Shown: positions 49,501-62,978, numbered from the stretch's first letter. The stretch: 64,000 bases of DNA from Oreocharis arfaki (GCA_013398015.1 VZRR01010329.1:124001-188000); one strand, 5' to 3'. The notes: generated from the letters alone by a model not told the origin. Numbers and translations are program-made.

Positions 49501-51282
49501 AATACTCCATGCTCAAATTCCTTCCTGATTTAATCCTGTGGAAGTGAAGAAGTAGTAACACTGCTGCCTAAACTGGGCCTTGTGAAAGTTAGCCTAAGCT
49601 GCTTGGCACAGCTCCTTCCATGCACAAAGGAGACACACAGGATTTTGCCAGATTGAATCAATTCCATGAGAGATTTGTCTCCTTGTGTCTTTTACTAAGG
49701 TGTTCACAGCAGAAATATGGTTTCTGCTTTGGAAGTAATAGGTACACCATGCAAAATATAAATTTTCTAGATGATGTTAAACCTTTCACTAGTGATTTTT
49801 GTGTTTAAAAAAGAAAATAAAAAGCATTTTGTCACCTATGAAGGGCTTTGACATTGTGAAAAGCAACACTGGGTCTGATTCTGATCTCATTAACAACTCC
49901 TGTAGATAAAGCCCATATTCTGAGTAAGATTAATACTTCATTAATTGTGTCTTATAAAAAGTTGCCCAATTTCTCAATATAGATTTGGAATTATTAATCG
50001 GTCTTGGTATCCCAGGCTTCTGTTGATTTCTCTGCACAACAAAACCTCTTAGAAAAGGCTGAAACCATTTCTTCTGCACCCAGCACACTTCATAGCTACG
50101 TTGCACCATAGCAAATGTACATTCCTGTTACTAATCTGACTTACACTATCCAGAAAGAAGCGGCAAGGAAAGTAGAAGTGCGGTACATTTCAGCCATGTA
50201 ACAAGAAGAAAGAAGAAAAAAGGAATAATACAATTTATTTTACTTAAATTAGTTCTTTTTTCTTACACCATGGGAGTGGCTATAAAATTAGTATTTAAAT
50301 AACATCAGAGCTAACTCAAACTTTCAAAATACGAAAAAGTCAACGGAAATGTCAATGCAATCAGTCCTTTCATGAGCTTCAGTGATCATGTAGTTATTTC
50401 TTCAATATCTGTTGCATCTAAATGCCTATCTGACTTAAATAATTATCAACAATTAAGAAGATAACCTATATTAAATGTGAAAGGGCATTCAAAAAAAATC
50501 ACATTTTTCCTGGTGTCTAAATGAGATATTTAGTATGAAAAATCATATGAAAGTGTGAATTTTAGTCATTTTTTGGTACTGAAAAGAGTTTTATAGCAGC
50601 TAATTTAAATCAGCAAAATACCCTATATTGCTATTAACTTACTTAATTTGTGAAATCAGGACAAACTGCACCTAAAAAAAAAAAGCACCATAGACTTCTG
50701 CTTGTATAAGCCTTGTTACTGTTGAGGTGTGTCACATACAAATATTGTGACCAAGAAATACAGCATCCAACCCTTCCTAGAACAGACAATACAAACTTGT
50801 TTCAAGCTGTTAATTTTAAAACCCTCAGCACTTTTCATTATCATCTGGCTACCTGTGGTCTTAGAACTGAGTATTGGATACATTTTCAAAAATACTCATC
50901 TGCAAATGCAAAGAGGAATAAAGGGCCCTGTTGACCTGTCTGTACTTAGTATTATTGTACAAAAAATAACTGGTAGGAGCACTCGTGTACAAGATTCCCA
51001 ATGTATTCTTTGGTTTATTTTTTTAATGGATTTGAGTAAAATCTACCACTTCTATACCAGCCCTTAAATTGAACATATGGTGCTACACATTTCTCTATGA
51101 AAGGACCTGTAAACTGAAGACATAGAACCTAAAACACTTCTCTTTCTCTATATAATCAGTCTGCAAGTTATACCATCCATTGTGTTACTTCCTTACATGA
51201 AAATGATTAAAATTACAGTGCTGCAATTTCAACTAATTGCATTAATATATAATAGCCTGAGCCAGAGTCTCGAGCTACATCT
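49501..51282. other. AT-rich spacer
   Basis: No gene was recognised. Frames at 50713-50934 and 50729-51067 (+) overlap in different phases and lack domains. Confidence 0.45.
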
Positions 51283-51345
51283 ATACTTCAAAAAGGGCAT
51301 CCAGAAAGACTCAAGGAACTACAGGCCGGTCACTCTAAGCTCCTG
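51283..51345 (+). mobile_element. CR1 ORF2 (reverse-transcriptase entry) fragment
   Basis: 'gactcaaggaactacaggcc' plus 'ggtcactctaagctcctggg' translates to a motif of the type DxxNYRPVTLSS. That motif lies at the start of the reverse-transcriptase domain of CR1-clade LINEs. The fragment is about 60 bp, non-functional, and isolated from other CR1 sequence. Confidence 0.6.
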
Positions 51346-52214
51346 GGACAGTTAAGCAGCAAACCCTCCAAGAAGGTATTTCAACAGTCAAAAAAGACAT
51401 GTATTGTTTACACTACAACTATTTTGACCTCTTTTAAAGTTCCGTAACCCATAATACTATTAACAATGAAATTAGAATTTATTCAATGTTTTACTGAACT
51501 TTTATCTTTGTATTAAAGATAGCTAGAAATTAATTTATATATACAGATACAGTTTGACTTTTTTTGTTACAGTAAATTAAATTATTAGTTATGAACGTAT
51601 TTTATTTTAAAAATGCGTGGTTCAAGAAGTACACATAAAATATGTTTTACACAAAAAATATTTTCAGCTTACTTAAAGTTGATTAAACTTTGGATGCCAT
51701 ACCAGAAAGCAGAACAATTTAGTTATCAAAAGGGCCCATGCACACCAGTGTGTAAACTGTGTTCTTTGTGTACAGATTTAGACTGAGTCCACCTGTGTGG
51801 ATGAAATTAATCAGATTTATAATTGACCTGAATTATCCAAGGTAGTTTATCTTACAGTGGTGTTTTAGCAGGTGGTGGTTTGTTAACAGTGCTTTCTCAG
51901 ATACAGTTTACAATCTGTTCATTAGAGTCAGAACATCAAGCAGGTGTACTTCATTTGCTTGGTTTGTCTAAAAGTGTATTCTGATAGTTGAGCAACATGG
52001 TCATGAGACAAGTTACGCCCAAGTGATATTGTATGTGCAACGAATGAAGATCAAAATCTCTTTGCAGGGGTGCAAATTATTAACAGGAAACACATTACCT
52101 CACTTGGAGGTAAGAGAAGAACATAGTCCAGCTTCTTGATAATATATGTCTGCAATGTTTTATCCAAAATATTTCAGATTTTTTTACTTGATAGAGCTTA
52201 AAATTTTTCTTCAG
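51346..52214. other. AT-rich spacer
   Basis: No feature was recognised. Confidence 0.5.
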
Positions 52215-53650
52215 ACAATCAAGAGGGATCTCAGGACCTTGAGATCTGGAGCAGAAGCTGTGTTCTCTTCTGTCCTGCAAGTTGCAGGGAATGATAGGGC
52301 AAGAAATAGGTAAATCATGCAGATTAATACCTGGCTTTGAGACTGGTGTTATTAGCATAATTTGGGGGGGTTGATCACAGGTCAGTTTGTGTGACACTGA
52401 GCCTGATGGCAACACACAGGGTCCATGTGTCTCAAAGGGAAAAACGATCTTAGCTCTGGACTTGGCAGGGCTCATTGACAGAGCTTTAATTTAGATTTGA
52501 AAGGGGAGATGGACATAGCCAGGCTTGGCAGACATGAGGTGTGGAAAAGGGAGAACTATTATGACCACCCAAGTAGCAAAATGAGGCTTAAAGAGGGGAC
52601 ACCTCCAGTGAGCATAAGTACAAAAAAACATAACAACAAGAATGGGCTGCAGGGCATCGCTTTGTACTCCCACCGGGATATTGACGCAATCAAACACTTC
52701 TATAAAGTCTGTGAACACGAATGCACACAGTTTGGGGAACAAACAGGAGAAACTAGAGATCTGTGTGCAGTCACAGGGCTTTGATCTCATTGCAGTTACA
52801 GAGACATTGTGGGACAGCTCACATGACTGGAATGTTGTCATGAACAGCTGCAAGCTGTTTGGGAAATACAGACTAGGAAAGCACAGTGGTGGAGTTTCCC
52901 TCTATGTGAGACAACACTTGGAATGTATCAGGCTCTGTCTTGACGTAGATGATGACCAAATTGAGAGCTTCTGAGTTAGGATAAAAGGGCAGAGTAGCAA
53001 GGGTGACGCTGTTGTGGGTGTTTGCTACAGGCTCCTGGTGGGAAGGATGGAGTGGACGAGGCCTTGGACAGGCAGCTGGGAGCAGCCTCTGTCACAAGCC
53101 GTTGTGGCACTGTATCCCCTCTTACTGATCACTTCCTGCCCTCTCCATGGGGTCTCCCTCCTTCTCCTGCCCCTAGTCCTGGCCACTCCTCGAGTTNNNN
53201 NNNNNNNNNNNNNNNNNNNNNNNNNNNNNNNNNNNNNNNNNNNNNNNNNNNNNNGTCCGAGATGGACTGCAGGAGGGCAGAGAATCCCTGCCTTGTCCCA
53301 AGAAGCCCCCGCTGCGCTCCCAGGGAAAGCTGCAGCAGCTAAGCAACACCCAGCACTGCAACAGGCCGTGGTTCTTGTGGGACTTCAACCACCCTGACAT
53401 TGCTGGAGAAGCAACAAGTGATGCACAAACAGCCCAGGAGGATCCTGGAAAGCATTGATGGCAACTCTCTGACATGGATAGCAGAGGTTCACACAAGGAA
53501 TGGTGTGCTCCTCGACCTTTCACTAAAACATAGGGAAGGCCCTGTTGGAAATGGGTCTGACATACTAGCAAAGCTGACCTACCATAGTCTTAATCAATCG
53601 AGTTCCCTATTTTACCAGGTATTAAGCATACCAGGTATGCTTATTACCTG
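52215..53650 (+). pseudogene. CR1 LINE, 5' part with decayed ORF2 endonuclease region
   Basis: Unlike the other CR1 copies this one keeps the 5' half and lacks the 3' end. It starts with the inter-ORF sequence ('caagagggatctcaggacct', 'cagggctcattgacagagct'). The apurinic endonuclease-like region of ORF2 follows: NAHSLGNKQEKLEICVQSQG near 52705, then DLIAVTETLWDSSHDWNVV, then GGVSLYVRQHLECIRLCLD, to a stop near 52972. After a frame change come VVGVCYR and VDEAL, and after the N gap GDFNHPDI and then HKQPRRILESIDGN. TET and GDFN are conserved endonuclease-region motifs. At least two frame changes and several stops make it inactive. Confidence 0.88.
53197..53254. other. Assembly gap, 58 Ns
   Basis: A run of 58 Ns inside the CR1 endonuclease region. 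The true missing length is unknown and part of the element is absent from the sequence. Confidence 0.99.
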
Positions 53651-56600
53651 CTAAAAGTGAGAATATATTATATTTTCATTTTAATTGGTAATGCAGAGAT
53701 AGTACAACTATAAAAGTGACCTACATTTGATTATTGCTCATAAATCATCAACAGAAACTCTCACTAAGGGCCTCTTCCCACCAACATTATCTACCTCATA
53801 CAAAGTAGAATGAGAAAATCTGTCCCTGAGACTGTGATGGTATAAACAGGATTAAAGGATACCATATTTTCAAAGTCACTCTAAAAATACAGCAGTTCCT
53901 TTAACATGTCATTATTTTAGCTTCTGATTTCTAGATATAAATAGGAAAAGAATTTTTGTCTCAATACTAATTTCAGTATTTTTAATTTATGTTCTGATTG
54001 CAGAAGGAAAATCAAATTATTGGAAAAATTCATAGGGGTATAAAAAGACTTGAATCTAAAATGACCCAATTCCTGATTGAAAAAGAAAAATGGTCAATTG
54101 AAATTCACTCTCTCCGCTAGAAAAGTGTGATTCTTAGTCACATTACATTTTCTCATACACTTTCTCCATTTTTCACATAAAATATTACCAATAAACCTAC
54201 TTACTGCTCTGCATATTACTGTTCATGAGTATGACATTGTATTTATCACCATGTGCAATTTTCAAAATCTTTCTAGAGGCATTTCTTGCAGGCTTTCGTA
54301 CTGATGCACAGGTTGGGAGCTTTAAAATTCCAAATATGTTACTACCCCCATACGCAACCTACAAAGTAAGAAAGAACTGTATCCCAAAGACGTTACTTAC
54401 TAAGTATATGTTCATAACAATAGGTTAAGATCCCAGGTTTACTTATGCTGGATGTGTAATAGCATTTTCTGTACTACTTTTTCTAGATTAACTTAATGCT
54501 TGCATTTAAATATGCATTTACTTACACCAAGTTTGCAGTACTTCTTTTAGCCTGCTGCCCAGAATTCTTCTGTTCAGAAAACAGTAGCTGTGTTTTTGAA
54601 TTAAAACTTTTCCTGAATATCCTCAGAGATGGAGTATCCCCTTCAACCTGTGCCAAAAATTGTATAGCAGTTAATCCACTGAATATTTAATTGAAATCCC
54701 ATTATCAGCATTTTCAACGTTGGTTTCGCTTGGAATTTTACACATTGAAAATGCATGAATAAATAATATTTACTTTCACATATGCAACTGCTGCAATAGC
54801 AAATTCTTTCAAGTAACTCATACATTTTTTAAAGGGTTTTAATTATTTCTATGTCAATCCTACCACTTTTTCTAAGAGTTACAGAAATACACCAACTGGT
54901 GTGCCAATCACGTATGTCTTGATATGCTGAATCATATCTGAAATTTTTGCTGTAAATATGCCTGGTTATATCTGCATTTGTGCATGAATATGCACACTTA
55001 CACCGCACAAATGCAGTGCCAAATTCTATCTTTGGATTCTAGTTTGAGATCAAGACTCAAGTTTTGCTGGAATCTATTTTCTAAGTACAAGGAGATAGCA
55101 TAAGTGGCTTTTCTTTTTCTCTGACAGAAAATGCAATCCCAGTGAGTTCAGCTTGCAGCAATAGTGGTAGGCATGGTGGTCTGCAAGGAAAGAGACGTCA
55201 AATAGAAGACTGTCTTGGTGTCCAGTAGTCAGTTCCCAGTCTGAGCTACCATTATGTTGTACTTCCTGCTAAGTGGGCATTTACTTAATCATGCAATACG
55301 AACAAAATTTCAGTTCAAAGCAAGTAGAAGAGACTCATGACCAGCTCCCATAACTCAGTGTCTGAGGATAACATCGTAAAGCCTGAGTTTAAATCCATTC
55401 ATACCAAGGGCCAGGACTTACAACACCCGTTTTCCCCTTTTCAGCTGAGATGACACACACCTGGAATTGAGGCTTTTGTGGATCACAATCTGAGATTCCC
55501 TATTTTCCACAAGCATTCTACAGGAAGCTTAAGTGACCGTGCTGAGATTACAAATGTGACTGAATAACACCATGCTTTAAAAGTACATACGAGAATTATG
55601 ATCATAAATCTTCTTTGCGAATCCTTACTAATTTTTTCAAATCATTGAGTAAACTATTAAATTGCCTCAGCATCAAGTTGCACCAGCCCTTCCCAGGTTT
55701 CAGTCTCAACATTCATTTGCTGCGGATATATTCATGTTCACATAGTCAAAACAGTGACAGTGCTGTCTTTAAAATTAGACCTGCTTCTTTTCCTCAATTC
55801 ATTGACTTAAGTGTATATAGAATCAGCGTAGGCATTCTTCTAAGCATAAGTAACACACAGCAAATGATTAATGACAGAGAAATTCTGATGTAGCAGCTCT
55901 GCTTTTCAGATTAATCTTTATCTCATAAAACACATATGTGGTGCAATTTTATTAAACTTAGTAAAGTCAATGATAAAACACACGCTATTTTTGGTGAAGC
56001 CAAATTTTCTGCCAGGGAATTCATCACATGACCCCTAAGAGGTGACTTTTCTCTTCCAATACTGTTAAGGAATGAGTCACGTCTACGTCAAGTTTGTAAA
56101 AGACAAATTACTATTTAAGGTGGAATGAAAATAAATATATTCTGATAAAAGGACATACATAAATAGACTTATTTCAATTGCTTTCATAAGTATTCACAAG
56201 AAAATCTGTGTGGTTGTATTCAATTTTCATTTTTGGTTGCAAAAGGAGAAAGCAGTGTTGTTTGTATACACTAGTTAAGTCAAATGAATTTAAATTTTCA
56301 GTTGAAACTGATTTAATGATGTTGGAATTTCATCAGTTACTACTGTAATAATGACAAAAAATTTGATTACTGAATCCTGCAGGACTCCCATCATAATTTA
56401 ATCATACCAATATCCTAGGTAAATGGTTCATTGAAATTTCAGCCACATCAGAAGTAAGGAAAAACCTCATGCAAGTCACAATTCCACTCATTAATCAAAA
56501 CTACATTAAATGGTTTCATGTTCAGAATCAAATGCAAAATGCTTTACATTCTGCATGAAAAATCCAGCTTGCATTTAAAATACGCAAACACATTTAAAAA

Positions 56601-58651
56601 CCAAGGAAATCTAACATCACTCGCAGTACTGCTGGTATGTGCTGTAATTTCTACTTGCACATTCTCTGATGGAACCTACATACATAAAAACCAATCTAGT
56701 TCTTCCTTGCAGAGTTTGCATACTAGTCATTAAAACTTTCCTCATTCTAGTTTCATTCTAACCTTTATCATTAAATTAATTTTAACTTTCTGCCTTAATT
56801 TTAAATTATATTCAGTGGTAACATACAAAGAATTAAATACTAGAAGTTTAACTTATGAATCAAAATATCTACAAAATAAGTTATTTACATACGTATTATT
56901 AAACAAAAGGTCTGATTTGAAGGCCTTATTCAAGTCAAAACTCTGCTTCAGGCATAGGTATACACTTCCACAAGGGTTTTGCTTAAATAAGAGCTGGAGG
57001 ATCTGGCTTAAAGTACTAAAATAATGAATTATGCTAATTTCATATTCACAAAGACACTCAGCTCTTATAAATAATTTAGCCAAATCAAAATTACTGTTGG
57101 TGCATGAAAGTGAATTAGAACAAGCATAGGGAACAAAAGTATCACAGTTACAATACTAAAACCATCATAACCTTATTCTGCTAAAGACTCACATTTATCT
57201 TATAAGATTATTGAGGAAATACTTATTTTAAAGAAAGAAAGCATCATTGTGTAATTTTCGATCTTTTTTTAATTTATATTAATTTAAACAAGCATCTTCA
57301 GCAATGAAAACACAGACAACACATTTTCTGCATTTTTGTAAGATTTTAACAGAATCAGTAGTTCTTTCATGCTCGACTCTTGACACATAGGCTAAATATG
57401 CTGGGCCACATTCAGTTCATACCTTTAACATGGAGTCATTTGCAACTGCATTTTGACTAACAGAGGACAATAAGCCATAGGCTTTGATCCACTGTCCAAA
57501 TGCTTAATTTCTCTTTGAATAGAGTAATAAACTGTTATCTATGAAGATACAGAAGTTATACTTTTCAAAGTCAAATGCAAATGTGTTGGATTTGATAGAA
57601 AGGGTTTACGCACAAACATTCATCAAACACGCTGAGTAAAAAAGGATAAGAAGAAAAGAAATAAAAATTAACTAGAAGGCTTTGTTTGAGAAGAATGCTG
57701 CATTATTTAGAAAAAAGTACAGGAATTTTATTAATTAAATTAATAAAATAAATATTTGGAAACCACTCAACCTAATACGTTCCAAGAAAAATATCATTAA
57801 AAGAAAAGATGTAACATCCTAGCAATGCAAAATAGCTTTTCTGAAAGATTGATCTTATGCATATTGGTTCTCCAAGCAAAGAAAAATACTGATATATCCC
57901 CATGGCTGTAATGAAGAAAAATGAGCATCATAATTGTGTATAACAAGTATACTCCAAAAATGAGCACATTTTTACATAAATATTTATTGTGCCGTCATAT
58001 TCATACTCAACATTCTCTGGGTTTTGTTTTACTTGTTTATATTTTTTTCTTTTTTTGTCTAATACCTTTGTTTCCATTTCTGAATCCTTCTAATGTCTCC
58101 AGCTCTTTTTCCATTTCTATATTCTGCATCTGCCATGCATTACCAAATGATGAGCTTGCTATACTTTCCTTCTTTCTTATTCTTCCTCTCCTTTTATGAT
58201 CCATTTTTTCCTACTTTACCATCAAGTGTAATAAACTGCTGTCCAGCTTTGGAGTTATCTCGCAACAGATTACTGTGGTAAAGATCATCTCAAAAAGAAC
58301 CAGTGGCAAACTAGATGTATCTAAAATGGCAGCACATAATCTCAATTGACCTTACACCATGGGTAGTCAAACGGAAGACGTAAAGACAGATTGAAAACAG
58401 CTTCGTACACACAAAAGACTCTAAAGTAGGAAACTAAACTATAAAAACTGATAAACCTGCTGCTGTTGTTAGTTGTTGTAGGCAACTGTCTTCTAGACTT
58501 CGCTGTGGTTTTTAAAATTATGACCTGCAAAATCAATTATGAAGCAACTGTACTTTAATGCTGAAGCCCGTGTGAACTTTCTAGTAAAATCTTCAGGGCT
58601 GATGTCACTTGATGAGCTGTATCTCTTCCGTGAATAAACAGACGACTTCAC
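53651..58651. other. AT-rich spacer
   Basis: About 5 kb with no recognised gene or repeat family. Small frames at 54225, 54496, 55615, 56518 and 57921 (+) are below 95 codons, with no domains. Confidence 0.45.
58554..58559 (-). terminator. Possible poly(A) signal (ATTAAA, minus strand)
   Basis: TTTAAT on the + strand reads ATTAAA on the minus strand, about 230 nt downstream of the candidate stop codon at 58788-58786. It would define the 3' end of the candidate gene in this area. The signal is common by chance. Confidence 0.2.
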
Positions 58652-58823
58652 CTTTCTGTACTGTCAGTCTGGCACCTTTCACAAGCTTTGAGTCTCCTTT
58701 AAAATACAAAAATAAAGATTTCACTGTCAAAACAGGTTTGACCTGACAGATGAATTGAGTGAGAGATTTCAGAGATGAAGACAGTTCATTGCCCTTCAGC
58801 AATTTCTCTCATCTGGGATGAAA
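58652..58823 (-). CDS. Candidate terminal exon, minus strand
   Basis: An acceptor with branch-like ctaat and tract (gctactgtctttcag) starts an exon at 58823. Entered in the phase left by the segment at 60638-60743 it reads VSSQMREIAEGQ, then TGA (58788-58786), so it would be the last coding exon with a 3' UTR behind it. All three frames contain stops, so it cannot be an internal coding exon. A good donor (AAAG|GTGAAG, 58652/58651) also exists and would split the UTR. A 65-codon open frame in another phase (58605-58802) begins after a stop inside the exon and cannot be reached in frame. Confidence 0.3.
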
Positions 58824-60637
58824 CTGAAAGACAGTAGCATATTTAATTAGATATTTTTGTAAAGAAATGAAACATAAAAGTCATATTTTATCTCAGTCCC
58901 TTCCAAATATAAATAAAGATAAAATAAAATACTACTGTATCCTGATTTGTACATTTTCCATTTTTCCCCCTATTTTTAAAGTATCTGCTACTCTGACTTA
59001 TATGTTTGGGCACCTTATGAAGCACAGTAACACTAAGGAGATCTTTAATATTAAATAAAATAGCTATTTTAAGATGTTTTAAACAACAAGGATACAGTGC
59101 TATAAAATTATAAAATAGCTGTTTCTTTATTGTAACTATTATAAAAATGCCTAAGATGTTAAAATATCCATGCATATAAAAGCATTATTAATTAAACTAA
59201 ATATAAGAAAAAATTAATACAATAAATCAATTTAATTAATTAATGATTTAATGACTTAACATAATGATCATGAGCTAACAATAGATGCAATCATAATTTT
59301 TCATATGTGGTCTTCTCTATTGGCTTTTTAAACTATGCATGTTATTAAAGTTTTTATTGAGGAAAATTATATGCTCTTAATGATCACTTATATAATTTCT
59401 GACTTGCCAGGACAGATAGAACCAGTTCAGCTTTTTCTAGTGGCAGGGCTCAAGGTTCTATTAAAAATGTATATACATTCATTCAGCATAGCACAAAAAT
59501 TCAGCACAACACATTCCAATCCTGCCAGGAAGGAAGCAAAAGAAAACCTGAGTATTCTCTCAGGTTCACTTTTGAACATACAATTATGCTTTTTCTCTAC
59601 CACGACATTAACATTCAAAAACCAAATAAATCAAACAAAATGTTGTATGAGTTTGTGGGTGAGTGGCCCTGGTTTGATTCCACTATTTTATTAAGAGTTT
59701 AAAGGAGTAGTGGAAACATAAATCCCTCTGGTAGAGACTCAGCATATTCCCCCACATTAGCCAACTAGCCTAGCTGGCTGTTGGAGCAAAGACAATCCAA
59801 GATATTGGTCTGACTTTTCCCCAGGAAGGAGCAAAATCACACTGTCTTTCCAGTGTAGATTATGGGAACCTTATCTCCTCCACCAGCATGTAGTTAGCTG
59901 ATCCTCTGGTGTTAATCAGCCAAGTGACTACTGTTAAATTTGCAAACCAGTATTTCCATGCCCCAGCATCGAACAGTTTCAGCAGAGTTTAGCAGTCCAT
60001 CATATCATTCAGTCTTTACAGATAATAGCAAAAGGGATATTATAAATATGATTTTTTTTTCTTTTACATTCTAATAACACATTAAATTTTGTAAGGAGGA
60101 AAATAAGTACTTCAAGATAAATAGAAATTTAAGAAAGTTAGTAATGACAAAATTATTTTTAAATGTATTTATGAAACATAAAGCTTGTGTTCTTTACCTT
60201 CTAATAACATCAGATACTTCTGGTATTTGAAGTGGAGTTGTGCCATACAGTGGCACTAGGTGCTACTAGGTGTATTCTCTTCATAAAGGTATACCTACAG
60301 AATGGAGGCTATATCTGTTATTTCTGAGATCTATAGAGACCCAGCTGTGCAGCATATACAGGAAAAAAAATTCTATGTTAAAAGCTTAACATTAGAAGAG
60401 ATTACCCATGTATTTAAACACTATTTCTTGTGCAAGTTCATTAAACTGCAGTTGACACTGTCCTAAAGAAAATTCATAGTTCTTCCTTGCTCTGCCATCC
60501 CAAATAGCTGAGTATTTGTACAAGATAGAGAGTAGTTCTGACAAGCACAAGACTGAATAATATTAATTCCACAGTACTTCATCTCAGAATTTGTTTATAT
60601 TGCCTTACGGCATCACCTATGTGTTATCTTGGGTTAC
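58824..60637. other. AT-rich spacer or intron
   Basis: If the minus-strand gene is real this is an intron. A + strand frame of 119 codons (59335-59694) has no domain. No repeat was recognised. Confidence 0.35.
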
Positions 60638-60743
60638 CTTTTTCAATAAAAGTCTCGTTTTCATTTTTCAACTGCTGTTTTTGCATTTTTAATGGATTTT
60701 CCTTGAGGTCTACTGGAAGGTTCCTGGTGCTTGGCTTTGCTGA
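60638..60743 (-). CDS. Candidate coding exon, minus strand (Lys/Glu-rich, coiled-coil-like)
   Basis: The 106-nt segment follows acceptor tgtttgtttcatcag, with a second AG four bases on (cagtcag, a tandem acceptor). It ends at AAAAAG|GTAACC. The frame reads SAKPSTRNLPVDLKENPLKM and goes on with a charged stretch (QKQQLKNENETFIEK) whose hydrophobic spacing suggests a short coiled coil. Entry phase 0 agrees with the exit phase of the segment at 62702-62759, and exit phase 1 fits the terminal segment at 58823. I do not recognise the protein. Reading past the donor gives a stop after GNPR, so a terminal exon is also possible. Confidence 0.35.
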
Positions 60744-61398
60744 CTGATGAAACAAACAGAAAATTTGAAAATAGAGACTAATAGTTTTGATGTACTGATA
60801 ATTATGCCAAAATAATTTGTTTCCAGTTGTATTTAGTGTAACCAATACCCGTGTTCTGATTTATTACATCTATAATCTTTTTTACTCTCGCTTCTAAGGT
60901 TATTTTGAGTTTGCAAAAGTGAGAAAGTAACTGCAGCTCTTATACATAAATTCTCGTATTTCAGTAGCTGCATAAAATCACAAACTGCAGGTAGAATGCA
61001 TGGATGACATTAAGAAATGTTAAACTATTTTTGGCACATTTAAGAAAAATTAAATAATTTCATACAAAACTACAATTTGTCCTTTTCATTTCAAAGAGGA
61101 AGCCGTTAACAACTTGTTATCACTCCTTTCAAAATGTAGGTAACATACAGACTACATAGTATTTTTACAAGCTATTCAGTTGTAAATTATCTCGTTTAAA
61201 AGGAGAACATAGCACGTTACCAAATTGTCATTGTGGCCCTATTTACCTCTCCAGTGAGGGGTTATTCCCCTTCTGGGTTCCAGTTCCATGATTTCTGAAA
61301 TTATTTCAGTCCTCACACAATAGTAAATATCAGAAAACAATAATATACATCAGGATTGTAAACAGTCCTGAATACTTACAACTTCCTTTTACTTTCAG
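60744..61398. other. Spacer or intron
   Basis: No feature was recognised. Confidence 0.4.
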
Positions 61399-61518
61399 AA
61401 AAGACTGGATATGGCACTCAGTGCCACGGTCTGGTTGACAAGATGGTGTTAGGTCGTAGGCTGGACTCTATGGTCTCAAAGGTCTTTTCCGACCTAATTG
61501 ATTCTGTGACTCTGCGAT
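61399..61518 (+). mobile_element. CR1 LINE 3' end
   Basis: 'ctcagtgccacggtctggtt' through 'ggctggactctatggtctca' and 'aaggtcttttccgacctaat' to 'gattctgtgactctgcga' is a sense CR1 tail of about 120 bp. If the minus-strand gene exists, this copy lies antisense inside an intron. Confidence 0.92.
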
Positions 61519-62701
61519 ACTGCAAGGCTTGCTGTGACTAGATTTAGCCTGGTTTGTTGTTCACAATGCAAGAATTGCATCAGTCCAGGGCTTAGATTTA
61601 GTGTTCCAATGGATTACAAGTAGCCAAAGCTTGCGTAATATCAGTGCAGGGGTATTTCTAGTATGATGATTAACACATATGGAACTGTCATATATACTAG
61701 CAGAAAACAAGAGCAAAAAAAACCTGAGAAAAAGCCAATTGTATAATAACAGAAAATATGTATATAAAAATCCCATTGAAGGTAAAATACCAACTAATTT
61801 TCATCATGTATATCTTTATTTTTATAATGTGATCTTTCACATGTAGAGAAATATTAGAGAATGTAGCTATGAATTTAGGTATGATACAAAAAACAAAAGA
61901 AGGATTGTAATAAAAGCCTATAAAATATTAAGTGAACAACAGATGGCATTCATCTTAATTCAGGAGCAGCAGAACAGCCAATAAAATTACAACATAGATA
62001 GAAATAAATGGAACTTTTATTGTATGACAGATACTTTCCATGTAGTTCTTACTGTTTACAAAACTAATATCTCAGTAACACTTGGAGAACAATTACTTTT
62101 ATGCACAGCTACATCAATCTATTAGCTAAAAAATTTATGGGATAAATCCAGCAGAGAAATCAAACTTTGGCTGAAAACATTAAAGGAAAAATTCCCTTAT
62201 GAGTAGTACTGATCTCCCTCCATGAATACCCAGCTCCCCCCAGGTGAGAGGAAGATGGCTCTCAGGTTCAGGTACTCTACGGCCTCATCACTGCTCGCTG
62301 AAATGCATGCTGTGGGTTTGAAACCAATTAAGCTAAGAAAAGATTAGGAACTCAGGAATCCTATTTTCCAGTTAAGGCCTTAGACAGCTAAATAGTTTAT
62401 GAAAATACTTCTCTCTTCTCTCTGAGTGCTTTCCTCGTGTTTTCTAAAACAGGAGAGTGGTCCAGTTCCCTATACCCAAATGGTAACAGGACACAGACTC
62501 TGAAGAAAGTATTACACCATGAGTCTCCATTTCTCAGAGGTTACTATTTCAAAGTTTTATGTCAGCACCTAACTCTAAGAAGGTGACAATATTTCCAATA
62601 TACTCCTTTTATTAACATTCTCTATTCTCTGACTTATGCAGCATTCCATGATGTGTCAGCTATCGTAAGTCCCATTACGCAAAGCCCAAAAATTTTCTTA
62701 C
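61519..62701. other. AT-rich spacer or intron
   Basis: No feature was recognised. Confidence 0.4.
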
Positions 62702-62759
62702 CTGTCCTTCTCCGGTAATAGCTGCACTAATAGTTCCACTATTAGTGGATAGTCCTGCG
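62702..62759 (-). CDS. Candidate 58-nt coding exon, minus strand
   Basis: The acceptor is a T run ending ttttttttttttgtag (+ strand 62760-62776), and the donor is GGACAG|GTAAGA. Both are near consensus. Two frames are open. The one ending GTISAAITGEGQ leaves phase 0, which matches the next segment at 60743. The other reads QDYPLIVELLVQLLPEKD and matches a start codon in the segment at 62979-63056, but it then meets a stop early in the next segment. The two readings exclude each other, so the coding frame is unsettled, while the splice sites are persuasive. Confidence 0.35.
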
Positions 62760-62978
62760 CTACAAAAAAAAAAAAGCAATTCTAGTAAAACTGTGATGAA
62801 AACTGACTCATCAGTTTAATCAAGCCCACTCTGAATGAGAAAAAGACTCAGCCAGTAGAGTTAAGATGGTAACTAGTCCAGGGGCACAAGCCAACAACAG
62901 GAGCAGGCTCGAGGTAGCAGCCTCTTCAGTGCCACTGCTACAGAGAATGACTAATGCTCTGACCTAGGTGTGACTTAC

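Noticed and set aside
58605..58802. 65-codon minus frame (LKGNELSSSLKS...) as an exon
   Set aside because: An in-frame stop separates it from the acceptor at 58823, and it has no usable acceptor of its own.
60185..60290. Possible minus exon ending at a GTAAAG donor (60185-60190)
   Set aside because: The only upstream acceptors are weak and the frames hit stops.
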